From Asterias rubens (taxonomy: Eukaryota; Echinodermata; Asteroidea; Forcipulatida; Asteriidae): a stretch of 64,000 nt of DNA. The notes beneath the pieces were generated by a model. It was not told the origin of the DNA, ran no database searches, and was given only the letters and a program-made list of their open reading frames with translations. A program made the translations under genes and the position numbers. This document shows positions 23,805-34,431 of this stretch, one piece after another; positions within the stretch are counted from its first letter, which is position 1, and the number at the start of each line of letters is the position of its first letter. The stretch is from NCBI RefSeq assembly GCF_902459465.1, contig NC_047073.1:1860001-1924000 (forward strand), read 5' to 3'.

Positions 23805-26800
23805 TCACCTCTTCTCCGCTTCTTCCAACAACCGATCAAAAACTGCCGGTTCTACGGCAACCAGTTTTAACATCTCTAACTCTATTGGATGCATATGGCC
23901 TGTGATGATCAATGAGTGAAGCGGTTCACCGAGGTCGACCGTTGCCAGTTGCTGAAGGGTTCCAGCTGCCATTTGTTGCGACTCGGATCCGACGCGTGCG
24001 ACTCCTACGCAGATGGTGTCTTCACTCAGTGCTGAAAGAGTAAACAAAAATCAGTTAATGGCACTAGACACCTTTGGTACTTTACTTTTCAAAGACCAGT
24101 ATTTTCACTTGTTGTGTATCCCAAATATGTATAAAATACAAAATCTTTCTCACCTAGTTTTTCTTGACTCTCCGTTGTTCTCTTCCTCTCAACGATATTA
24201 ATGAGTTGAGAAGCTGCTTGGCTGACCGTCATGTAACGAGGTGGTTCATAAATCTTCCTCCCTCTGATGATGTAAAGTTAAAATTAAATAATATTTATTT
24301 TCCGTTTTCTAATATTCATCCTCAAAGATATAAGTAATTCATTACCCAATTGTGTGGGTTTCTGAAATTTTCAACAGCAGCTCTATACAAGTTTCAACAG
24401 GCCTATGGGTCGCAACAGTGCTGGTCACCTTTCAGGGTCCCTTGATTTCATGACCAGAAAGTTACTACAGTAGTTTTTACATTTGAAGACAGGTCTCACT
24501 ACACAATTTTCTTTCAGTGACACCTTGAGTTTTTCACTAATCAGGAGAGACTGCTGAGTTCAAATATGAATTTGTACTGCTGTTATCTACCATGTCTACT
24601 GGTTCTGAGTAGACTTTAAATCAGGAGTCTACCGAGATCAAAGGGCCCAATTTCATGAAAAATTTAAGCACACAAATTCTGCTTAGCAGAAACTGGTTAC
24701 CAGCCAAAATTCCATAATGTTTGCAATGTTTTGACTGCCGCCTCACTCATTGTTGCTTAGCATAGACATTTACAAAGCAGTAAGCAGTAATTCATGCTTA
24801 ACAGCTAAATAAAATAAACCCAAGAACTTGTCCTGCTGTTATCTGCTGCTGAGTAGATTTGGAATCGAGAAAAAAATCTAGTTTTGATGACAACAACTTT
24901 TCCTTCTGTAGATTGGGAAATCCTGGAGTGACTTGGTCCTTGCGAGAACAAGTCCTGCTTTTCATCTAACTCCTGAGAAGTGAGATATTGCGGTCTCAAT
25001 TTATTATTATTATTAAGCCAAGTTACCTCATCATGTTCTCAATGGATTGTTCCTTGACCTTAATGTCAAGAAGACACAGCGTGTGTAAACCCATGGCTCT
25101 GTTTCGTGCAATCTTATCGTAGTAGCTGTCGGGGGTCCACGTGTCCGTCCAGAACACAATGGAGATTGTCTCACCATAGTTGTACAACTACAAAGGGAAG
25201 AAACAATAGAGAGTTTGTAAAGTACAACTTTAAGGCACTGGACACTATGGACCAAAGGAGTTGAAGTCATTAAGCCGCCATCTTAGTATTTCTCCTTGGT
25301 AAAGAGCATCCTAAACCATGTGTATAATTAAACAGAACAGCAACAACTCACTAAGTTATAGGAGTCTGCAATATGCAAATAAGTTCCCATGAACACTAAT
25401 TATGCAAATTTCATTCATACCTGTAGACCGCAGCAGCCAACCGCATTCATAATTGATGCACTGTGAATCACTCTAGCCCTGTACTCTACACTATGCAATC
25501 AATGAATAGTAATTATGCACATTTCATTCATACCTGTAGACCGCAGCAGCCAATCGCATTCATAATTGATGCATTGTGAATCACCCTGTACTCTATCCCT
25601 TCTTGTTTTGCCCTCAGGGCTAAATCTGTGTGAGTTGTTGCACTGAATGAAAGAAAAAAGTACAAGTATAAATGAGGTCGGAAAATCACATGAGCATTAC
25701 ATAGACTCGGGAGCTTACACTTACAGGCCTGCAACTTTATCTAAGAAGGCTAGATCATTTTTTTTTTGAAGGGTAGTTTCATTGGATAATCTTAAAATTG
25801 TTTAGAAAACTGCAGCACCTCAGCAAGTAATATTTTAAGGGAATCTTTCTATCATCATCACTATCGTAAAACCAAGTAAGTTTAAATGTAAGTTTTGTGT
25901 CAAAACAAAAAGTACCCAAACCCTTTATACATTGATTGTTTTGAATGCACCATAAAACTACGAGGGAGCGAAAGTCTGATTGCCTGCGCCTATCTTACCC
26001 AAACGGATCTCCAACCACGAGGAATGCGATGTCTTCAGTTTTTGCGTCTCTGAAAAGTTCATCTGACTGTTGTTCCACCATATCCCTATCGGCCAGAATC
26101 AGATCCCGGCCGTAAAACTCCTCCTAGTCAAATATTGAAGTTTAAAGTTAATGTCATGGATTGTTCTTTGTCATTTAATGCTGAGTTATTGCTAGCCCTA
26201 TAAATACGACCCATCCACTTCATATCCTTAGCCCCAGCGCCAATGCAAAGCGCCAGTATTTTTGTGCCCAAATGTAAACATTTAAAAAACAATGAGTACA
26301 GAGCCCGAGTTACCGTGTCTAAATAAAATATGTGAATGTTTCTTCAAACAACTGAAAATGAATATTGAATAAACATAGGCGTTATTAAACCAATGTTTGT
26401 ATGAGACTGAGAGAGATGCTGTTGCTAGCTTGGCGTTTATATCTCTTTGAGGGAATTTGCTGAGTTCCCTTGATGGGAAGATCATTCAAACAAACAAACA
26501 AATAAACAAACAAACAAACAAACGAAAGTGAATGTTTCTTCAAACAACTGAAATTCTAAACAGCATTTTCTGAGAAAACAGCAAACAATTTCACTGTATT
26601 TTCAAAGGGCTCCGCAACATTCACAAACTGACACCAACCCTAAGAATTTTATTGTTGATTTTTGGTAATATGAATACTTAAATGACGAGTGGCTTGGCTG
26701 CCTGACAATTACTCCTAGAACTATGAGGTTTCGTTTCGATATCGACGATAGCAGAACAAAAACCTCATAGTTCTAGGAGTAAATTTGTAATGCACAAAAA

Positions 26801-27152
26801 CTAACTTGCAAAGCACGAAACAGGACCAGCCAAAATTACAACAATAAGTTTAAACTGTTGTGACTTCGTTAAAAGACAGTCGTCAAGCAGTATTTACCAC
26901 TTAATTAAAATATCTTTATGAACTTTCTCCATGGCTGCCTGACCTGGGTTGAATCAATAATCATGACATCTGATTCTGAGCTGACAAAAAAACAAAACAA
27001 AAAATAAATGTACATACCAAACATTCTTTACCAACTGTGAGAATGGATGTATATGCCTCTAAATACACCCTCTTTGCTCCTCGAACCACCTCTAACCCTT
27101 TCACTGTGATATCCTTTGCGTCTCCCAGCCCTAAACCTACAAAGTATAGCAT
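23805..27152 (-). CDS. DPH5: Diphthine methyl ester synthase (DPH5), 6 coding exons, complete
   Basis: Exons on the minus strand are 27152-27018, 26123-25999, 25642-25534, 25187-25027, 24263-24154 and 24031-23805. Phases fit and the total is 288 residues (human about 285). The enzyme transfers methyl groups from S-adenosylmethionine to the modified histidine of elongation factor 2 in diphthamide synthesis (family knowledge; tetrapyrrole-methylase fold). Visible motifs: [14 protein letters not shown] at residues 6-19; [25 protein letters not shown] at 83-93; [17 protein letters not shown] at 107-123; [17 protein letters not shown]; and in the last exon [16 protein letters not shown] and [14 protein letters not shown]. 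The C-terminus ends in a charged tail after HPIELEML. It is convergent with SLC30A7. A partial copy of exon 3 lies in its third intron. Confidence 0.96.
24056..24140. repeat. R1 element fragment in a DPH5 intron
   Basis: It begins TAATGGCACTAGACACCTTT and continues CAAAGACCAGTATTTTCACT. It lies between exons 5 and 6, only about 14 bp upstream of the exon 5 donor. Confidence 0.6.
24643..24810. repeat. R2 palindromic element copy in DPH5 intron 4
   Basis: GGGCCCAATTTCATGAAAAA TTTAAGCAC at the left and TTCATGCTTAACAGC near the right. It is diverged relative to the copy at 8945-9195. Confidence 0.55.
25385..25490 (-). pseudogene. Partial tandem copy of DPH5 exon 3 with an intact splice donor
   Basis: About 100 bp repeats the 3' half of exon 3 at an offset of 113 bp. 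It includes the codons for VIH-ASIMNA-GCCGLQ and the same CAG|GTATGAATG donor at 25421. It differs by substitutions (HSASIMNAV instead of HNASIMNAI) and six extra bases. No matching acceptor or first half of the exon is present. Using its donor instead of the normal one would add 113 nt and shift the frame, so it is taken as non-coding. Confidence 0.7.
26486..26524. repeat. (CAAA)n microsatellite
   Basis: AAACAAACAAACAAATAAAC continues as AAAC units up to about 26524, in DPH5 intron 1. Confidence 0.8.
26711..26780. repeat. Near-perfect hairpin (TCCTAGAACTA family)
   Basis: ACTCCTAGAACTATGAGGTT is exactly mirrored by AACCTCATAGTTCTAGGAGT, with about 30 nt in between that can extend the stem partly. 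It lies in DPH5 intron 1 and shares its ends with 3597-3668. Confidence 0.75.
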
Positions 27153-29295
27153 TGTGTGTGAGTGAACGTAGGATTGATCACTGAAGTATATTGTAGGTGT
27201 GCTGTAACCGAGTGGTTGTAAATAAAGATCAGGTGGTCGTTAACACGTGCGAGTCATCCAATGTTTGACCTTTAGCCTCGTTCAAACAATGTAATTGTGT
27301 ACAGGCCGTATTCAACTCAACAGTACATATGTTGTAGTTAAACTGTTGTTAAAAATATGCATGTTCATGTATTACTGAATCATTTAATCAAATTTTAGTT
27401 TATTTATAAAGACAAGTTTTTAAAAACGAAAGGAGTATAACAATATTGTGACAGTGCCTGAAGTCTTCAAAAGACTAAAAGGTTCAGGCTTGAGGGCGCC
27501 CTCCAATGCATGTTTTTGTCGTCTGCTACGCAAAGGGATAATAATGCTTTGTTTGTTTTTACAATAAAACAAGTAGAAATCTTTCAATTTGTTACTGTCA
27601 AGAGAAAATTATCTATTGATTTAATAAACTTGTACCCTCTGCTAGAGTTGATATGGGTTGTTCCATTGGTTGCACATTTCAAACGTCTGAGCTGATCAGT
27701 CTTTCATTTTGTTTTTACACAGGCCTACACCTTTCGGCAAATTAGTTTTTTGAGGCCCATGTCATCCACAATTTTTCTATAGTTAGTAATGAACCCCATG
27801 GCTCTCAATTTGTCTAGTACAGAACTTTTTGCAGGGGCTTTAGTGAGATGCATCTTGGGCCCAATTCATAGAGCTGAAAATATTGCTTAAAATGTCGGCT
27901 AAGCACAACTATAAGCAGGATACCAATTAAATGTTGGACATGTAAAATGTTATTTTTAGCTGGTAATGCTATTCTGATAAGCAACAATTTTTCCCAAAGC
28001 AACTTTTTACGCTTAAGCAGCTCTATAGGGTGGCCCTGTTGAGATCGGCTCATAAGACAATGAAATAATAATTATGACATATCTGAGGCATATTTTAATA
28101 TTTACAGTCATTTACAATTTTATTAGCAAAACAAAATGAAGTTTCATCAAGAACAGCGATTAAAGCATTAATCAAGGCAGTGCTTACTGGTTAATCGTAA
28201 TTTACCGACGATGCGTTATACGCCATTGCCGATAAGGTACTTACAAAAATCATTAACATCCGAATTATTTACATCATATAATATAAAATAGTCATTACAA
28301 AAGTTTGTATTAATAATAATTATATTTAAGAACTAGGTGGTAGCCATTAATGTTTGTATATATTTATGTTATTTGTTTAATGTTTAAGGCAACATCTAGT
28401 ACTTATTAGTTTGAGTAATCAATATTTTGCAAATCAAAAGACAATCAACTTTGTACAGGCGGTGCTTCATTGTTGTTTTTACAGTTAGATTTGTTGTTAT
28501 TCTTGCAGTTTTATATGCCGAGTCACACTTTTAAAACACGTCAAAAAGTCCGATACTCTATCAAAGTAGAAGCCATTAACTATTCTTTGCATTGTTACCA
28601 TACCCGGCCCAATTTCGTAGAGCAGCCAAGCACACAAATTTGCTTGGCATAAAATGTCTTCCTTGATGAAAAAAAACCCCAGGATTACCAACCAAATTTC
28701 CATTCTTTGCATATCGCTTGGTACTGGTATTCAGCTGTTCTTTGCTTATCCTAAAAATAACCTGAAAATTTGGTTGGTAATCCTGTTTTTACCCAGACAA
28801 TTCATGCTAAGCAAATTGTTGTGCTTAGCAGCTCTATGAAATTGGGCACAAGTCATTTTGGTTGATGATAACAGCCAATTATATTTTCTCACTCTACAAA
28901 GTATGTACAATATATTACTGATATTACCAAGTAAATATTTTTTTTGTATACCGATCTTCAGGACAAATGAACAGCGTTTCATTGTCACTAATTTGTATAA
29001 ATTAATCAACAATATTATTATTATCCTTTTAGTAGAAAAAAACGCACCACTGCGGAAGCGTATTGCAGACACATGAATAAATAAATGTGCTCCCTCTTAT
29101 CGTGTACGTAAACGATCGTGTACGTATACAAAATGAGAGAATTTGTTTATTCATGTGGCGCAATATGCTCCCGTACAACACTTACGACCCCCATTTAAAG
29201 AACTAGTCCTTTTTTTATATAAAAAGATCTACTTTAAAAAATCTTTATTTTACAAACCTAATTACCACAATCATTGCACGTTACCCACGTTATCC
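27153..29295. other. Intergenic DNA between the DPH5 start and poly-Cys gene A
   Basis: The DPH5 promoter should lie just right of 27152; no specific element is seen. R2 copies are at 27858-28035 and 28607-28853; the latter has clear inverted halves around TACTGGTATTCAGC. The rest is AT-rich and featureless. Confidence 0.5.
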
Positions 29296-32200
29296 CTAAA
29301 CTGCGCCCGATACTATGAACGACCCATGCCTTCTTTTCTTCGAATGGTGGAACATGCTTTTATACAAATGGCGACAGCAGCAGCAACAACAACAACAGCA
29401 ACAGTACAGCAGGCATACCACACCAGCTATTACAGCACCCACAATAAGCCAGAAAGTTGTTACTTCTGCAGATGTAGAAGCTTCACTCCCGTCACAACAT
29501 GTGGCTTCCGAACAACACAGGCTGGAACATGTATTGTTCTGTAAAGTATAACAAGAACAAAAGAAACGATTAGGGCAAGAATGCCAGGTCAATGCATTGA
29601 AAGGGGCCATAGAAGTGTACGTGGTTAAGGACTTAACTGTTATCCATTTATTTTTTGGATGCAGTAATACCATATGAGTATCTACTATTACTTAGGTGGT
29701 TTTTTTCTTTTGAGAACTTGCTTGCTTTTTTTCTATTACCTCGTTTCGGAATAGCTTGCTCTAGTCATCGTCAGGAGACTGAACTGTTGTAGGCCTAAAT
29801 GTTGCATCATAATAAAAAACACTCAATATAGCTAGAGCATAGAATACGTCTGCTTTGGAATGCAAAATATGGTGGGTTCGAATCCCGCCTGTTGACATGT
29901 TCACATTTGGTGGTGCATTAGACGGTGACATGCGTAAATTTCAGTCAAGGGCATTGACACTACACACACGAGGCAACTTTTACAGGCAACGGCGAAGGCA
30001 ACCAACTGCAGTGCATGCTACGGGAGCATTGGTAGCACACGAGTAGGGAAAACTTCCGTATTCTGCTACCACTTTTCACTAATTTTTACCAAAAGGAATA
30101 TCTCATTTTGATTAGATTAGATCACAATATTTTATTCCATAACTAAATAAAAAGTGGTTGCAGACTACGGTATTTTTTTCCCATGAGTATATCATTTTTT
30201 AGAACGATGTATGAACGCCAAGAAAAACAATTTGTGAATATTCAAAATGTAAATGACCATTTCATCACCCGGCTAGTTAAATTTTGAGTCTTTTCGGAGA
30301 TTGCCGAGAACTGGTTGCCTGTAAAATTGCCTCGTGTTGCGTGCGCCGTAGGGAACCTGCGAAAGTTACACGTCGGCCATTAATGGAACACGCACGAATT
30401 TTCGGGAGGAGCAGAGCTGAAAACTTTCAGACACTACAAAAAAGGACTGTCTTCGCTAGAAAAAGAACCTCGCTGGATATGTGAAACTAGCTATAGATAA
30501 CAGGAGACTTTTCAAGAAACTGTTTGGATGTCAAAGGAATGTTTTTGTCGATGGATTTGTGGAAATGCTACGCACCTTGATGATGCATTGGTCTGGATTT
30601 ACCACGGGGCAGCAGTCGAGCGGACAACTGTTCGAAGTTTCAACGGAGTCGTCGCACCGCCCATCCCCACAAAAGCTACCTTCGGACGACCTGCAAATTT
30701 GTAAGAGATTTTCTTTTTATAAACTCAATTATTGGAAGGAAAACTGTCCGTATCCTGCCACCACCTTTCCCTCATTTTATTATACAAAAAGGAATATCTC
30801 GTTTGAGTACTATATTATTTCATAACGAATGAAAAAGTGGTGGAAGGATACGCACGACAAATGTGGCATATTTTCCCCGCTTTTTTGTTGATGTGCTGTC
30901 AGTGTGTTTATATTTAGTATCGGAGAGGCTCCAAACTCTCAAAATACGTTCACTGTAATATTCTGCTTCCCCCTCCCAACTTTAATGAGCATGTCCTCTG
31001 CTGCTGCCTAAAAAATATCAAATTTTGTTTTAACTGCCGAAAAATGACAGTCGGACGTGTAAATCTATTAAAATAACCATTTAGCTGTAGCCGTGTATTA
31101 TATGAATGCGTCTTTGTCACTGTCTACGCGAATGGCTTGAAATTGTTTGTTCTCGGTCGGGCTTCTATTAAGTGGCACATTATAACCACCAAACAATGAA
31201 ACGGTACGATAATAAGGATTAAGGATACTCTCCATTATGTTGTCAGAGTTTTAGTCCTATCTTATACTGACTACGGCAATCTACTTTTATTTGGTGCCAG
31301 GTCACATGAATATGACATGAATTTGACAGAGTTAAAATATTACAAATAGTGCAGCCCGTTTAATTGTTCCACACCCTTGAAAGAACATGTTATCACTTGA
31401 GGAACTTCATTGGCTACCGATCAGAGGACGTATCCATTTAAAAATTGCTCTTCCTGTTTGTAAATGCTAGAACAAAACTACTCCTCGATATATTTCCACT
31501 TTACTGTCACATCACACTCCTCCACGATTTCTTCAGTCCACACTTTAACATCACTCGCTTGAATGTTCCCCGAGCAAACAAAGTTCGAGTTAAAAAACTG
31601 TCAGTGTAGCTGGGCCAATGATGTGGAACAATCTCCCTATTGCCATGAGGGAATCTGTTACTCTATCTACATTTCGTAAAGCTCTAAAGACTCACCTTTT
31701 CCTAATCTTGTTAGTTGTTTTCAAGTGCGCTATGATATTGATGGAATAACGCCTTATAAATCGTAATTGTTATGTTATTCATGAGGAATATAGGCCATTA
31801 TGCCCAAACCTACCCGGGTCTGCATGCAGCTTCAAAACATTCTGACCACACCCAACAGTCGTCTGTGCTTAACCAGCCCCATCGCTGGTTACACCTGTCG
31901 AGAAAAAGTCATATTTATTCTAATAAAATAAATAAATAATGTTTATTGATAACATGCATTTGGTGGCGATTATACATGTTGACATTACGACACTCGCAAT
32001 ATTATGTTTTAAAAGTATTACATGTAACTGCACTATCTGTAAATACGTTACGTTTCGATGCTTACAATTTTTTCAAATAATTTAATATATATGGCCTTAC
32101 AAAGTTTATTTACTAGGCTATTGTTGGTTAAATTTTCCGTGTAAGCGCCCATGACATTTCCTGTTAAATTCCCGATCTACTTACCACCTTTCTGAGTTTC

Positions 32201-33558
32201 CCTTTTCGCTGAATGGTTAAATTTTGCTGTTTATTAACATTTTGTCCGTAATTACGTGATGTTGTATTGCTTATAGTTACCATTTTTCAACCAGATCATG
32301 GCTCTATAAGCATGGAGGTCTACCTCCATGCTCAAAGTTACGCACAATGTTTGGTCATTAATGCTATATTATTATGGTTGCTGAACCTTTCCTGTATCTC
32401 ATGACGTTTCCTGTTAGATTCCAAAGCCTACTTTACTTACCACTTTTCAGCGTTTCCCTTGTCGGTGCATTGGAACATTTGCTGTTGATTATAGTCTGTT
32501 GTGGTGAGATGAGATGGGTTGCAGTCATAGTTGTGTATGGTCACCTGTAAATTTGATAATGGAAGTATCTCAGTTTCCCCTTTGTAGGCCCGATGCTTCA
32601 CAAAGGCAACGAATGCGACTGCCTCCATGCCCCTGGGCCCAATTTCATAGAGCTGTTCAAGCACAAAATTGTGCTTTAGCAAAAACGTCCTTGCTTAGTA
32701 AAATCAGATTACCGGCCAAGACTCCACTAAATTGGTATGCTAAGTTAACAACAGCTAAATACCAGTCACAAGCAATGTATATGGCATGACATTTTTGCCA
32801 GTAACATGTGAAAAATAAGCGAGCTATTTTCATGTTTAAGCAATTTTTTTGCTTAAGCAGCTCTATGAAATTGGCCCCTGGTCATTGCCTTGATGCCCTT
32901 AAAATGCTCCAGTAACAATGTATAGTTTCCTGTGTGCCCTTTACCACGGAGAAAATGCATTGGTGCCCACGCCCTTTAAAAAACGAAACATACCTGCATG
33001 CCTTGTATTAAAATGATTTGATATTGTATGACTCCAAATACTAGGGGAAATCATGTGCCACGAGCCCCATTGATAATTTGTGAACCACCAACACTATTTT
33101 GTAAACCAAATAATTAGGTGCTGACTTTTAGGGATTGTTGAAAACATGATCAATAATTATTGCTTATGGTGATTGTTGACTTTCAACATGGCCCAACTTG
33201 ATAGACAATTCGACAATTAATCTTTATTAGATCCCAAGGGTAATTCAAATTCGCATACAGTAAAAACATTGAAACATTTAAAACATTTAAAAACATTAAA
33301 AACAGAGTGTAATACCTTGGTTTTGGCGTCTATTTTAGCTGTCCCTTCACCAAGCGTTTCACAACACGTGTAGAAGTAGTCTGTATTTCTCGTTGCATCG
33401 ACGAGATTGTAGTTGACGCAATTATTGTCGGAGGACTGGGCGGCCTTCTGTGGCCGATCAGCGGCGTCTTGAATCGGTGGCGAATCCGTCGCCAGACTCG
33501 CAACACCGAGGAGCAAAACTGTCGCAATGCAGAGGTAAAGGCCACATAATGATGACAT
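29296..33558 (-). CDS. Poly-Cys membrane protein A: secreted Cys-rich ectodomain, one TM helix, ten consecutive Cys; 4 exons
   Basis: I do not recognise a named family. Minus-strand exons are 33558-33316, 32544-32441, 30690-30576 and 29538-29296; phases fit (0, 2, 0) and give 234 residues. Exon 1 has a signal peptide (SSLCGLYLCIATVLLLGVAS), a linker and NYNLVDATRNTDYFYTCC. Exon 2 has HNYDCNP and MFQC. Exon 3 has FCGDGRCDDSVETSNSCPLD followed by CC. Exon 4 has NTCSSLCCSEATCC, a TM helix (TTFWLIVGAVIAGVVCLLY), ten cysteines in a row, then a basic tail (HHSKKRRHGS). Sixteen ectodomain cysteines align with the paralogue at 38894-47882. The layout (signal peptide, Cys-rich ectodomain, TM, juxtamembrane CC) is reminiscent of Shisa-like adaptors, but I see no sequence match that proves it. 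The cytosolic Cys run is a likely S-palmitoylation site (inference). Confidence 0.85.
29735..29800 (-). ncRNA. Degenerate hammerhead-like sequence
   Basis: On the minus strand: CTGACGATGACTAGAGCAAG then CTATTCCGAAACG. The two core boxes match those at 34369-34400, but the stem II partner is mismatched and no stem III is seen. It is probably a relic of the same repeat family. Confidence 0.35.
30045..30180. repeat. Small inverted-repeat element (R10) with copies at 30745-30870 and about 53225-53300
   Basis: CGTATTCTGCTACCACTTTT and AAAAGTGGTTGCAGACTACG are inverted. At 30745-30870 the same ends read CCGTATCCTGCCACCACCTT and AAGTGGTGGAAGGATACG. A third half-copy (CGTATGGCGCCACCACGTTT) is near 53228. 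Internal sequence AAAAGGAATATCTC is shared. These two copies flank exon 3 of gene A. Confidence 0.6.
31250..31770 (+). mobile_element. Non-LTR retrotransposon (LINE) fragment, C-terminal reverse-transcriptase region
   Basis: Broken plus-strand frames encode LEELHWLPIRGRIHLKIAL, then TTPRYISTLLSHHTPPRFLQ, then a MWNNLPIAM-like stretch and a TFRKALKTHLF-like end. These are typical of the region after the reverse-transcriptase fingers in CR1/L2/Rex-like LINEs. Several frameshifts and stops show it is dead. It lies in intron 2 of gene A. Confidence 0.7.
32150..32300 (-). pseudogene. Decayed duplicate of gene A exon 2
   Basis: The flank and 3' half of exon 2 (32441-32544, with its donor) are repeated here. 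CATGACATTTCCTGTTAAAT matches CATGACGTTTCCTGTTAGAT, both are followed by TTACCAC, and the minus strand carries AACAGCAAAATTTAACC beside the real exon's CAACAGCAAATGTTCCAA. The GTAAGT donor survives. The key cysteine codon and the acceptor are not recognisable. Confidence 0.55.
32588..33000. repeat. R7 copy split by an inserted R2 element
   Basis: R7 sequence (GGCCCGATGCTTCACAAAGG CAACGAATGCGACTGCC) stops at CCCCTG. An R2 element with both inverted ends follows (about 32636-32878). R7 then resumes at CTGGTCATTGCCTTGATGCC. The order shows that R2 moved after R7. CTG or CCTG is repeated at both junctions. Confidence 0.7.
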
Positions 33559-34136
33559 GTTTAAAATCTGAGAAGCTGCCCGCGTTCCTCACATGATGGC
33601 TGAGTTTTAGGTGTTCACTGAAGAGGGAAATATAGTGTGTTGCTTGGCATAGGTTTGAGAAGGAAGTGTTCAACAGTAGAGCTTCGGTGGGAAATGTGGA
33701 TCTGTGAGTTGAAGTGATTGTGATCGGGGGAAGTTGGATTCCGGCTGAGGAGAACGCTGTGTTACCCGGTGGCCTTGCTCTCTGTTAATACGGGGAAGCT
33801 GTCAGTCCCTTGCTCAGGAAATAAAAGCTGTTTTGCTGATGCCTTCCCCGGTGTATCGCTTCACATACGAAGTTGCTACACTGTTACACCTATTGCGGAT
33901 GGGGCCATAGTATTAGAACTTGTGTACACACAATTTGGATGCGGTTGAGAGTGTTTAATATTAATTGTTGTAGGTCTACCCATGACATATAGATGATGCA
34001 TCTGATTTTCCTTTGTGTCGTTTAAACTTTTACTGAGGGATCTGTTCGCATCTGTATTTTTCTTAATAATTTGTTATACACAATTGTGGACGCTTTAACA
34101 TACAGTATTTTCGTTTGAATTATGAGACCTAGGGTG

Positions 34137-34282
34137 GATTTCACAAAGAGTTAGGATTAGTCTTATCTCGAGTTAGGACCAGTTTATACTCGTCCTAACT
34201 TAGGACTATCCATGCAATTTGTATATCTCCTAGGACTAGTCCTAAGTTAGGACTAGTCCTAACTCTTTGTGAAATCGACCCC
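34137..34282. repeat. R3 element, best palindromic copy
   Basis: GATTTCACAAAGAGTTAGGA TTAGTCTTA at the left is mirrored by AGGACTAGTCCTAACTCTTT GTGAAATCGACC at the right. The centre is TTAGGACTATCCATGCAATT. Confidence 0.75.
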
Positions 34283-34347
34283 TGATCCTTGTATAGCACC
34301 ATGTAATGGTTTACAAGGTGCTGACGCAATGTGATGCCATTCAAAAT

Positions 34348-34431
34348 GGACATTATTACAAAATATTCCTGACGATGACTAGAGCAATCTAGTCGAAACG
34401 TTCAGACCAATGAACGTATTATGAGATGTCC
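34348..34431 (+). ncRNA. Hammerhead-ribozyme-like motif, type I layout
   Basis: Core box CTGACGA is at 34369-34375. A stem-loop GACTAG (34377-34382) / CTAGTC (34389-34394) follows, then GAAAC at 34395-34399. A second stem-loop is ACGTTCA (34398-34404) / TGAACGT (34411-34417), followed by A34418, so the cleavage triplet would be GTA. Outer pairing GGACAT (34348-34353) with ATGTCC (34426-34431) could close stem I. Deviations are one extra T (34376) between CTGACGA and stem II, and no pairing next to the cleavage site. In animals such motifs occur in Penelope-like elements and retrozymes (family knowledge). Activity is unproven. Confidence 0.45.

Noticed and set aside
29315-29551. Plus-strand frame with a glutamine run (QQQQQQQQQQ)
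   Set aside because: It is the complement of the poly-Cys codons of gene A, whose frame has a TM helix, matching splice sites and a paralogue; the poly-Q frame has none of these.
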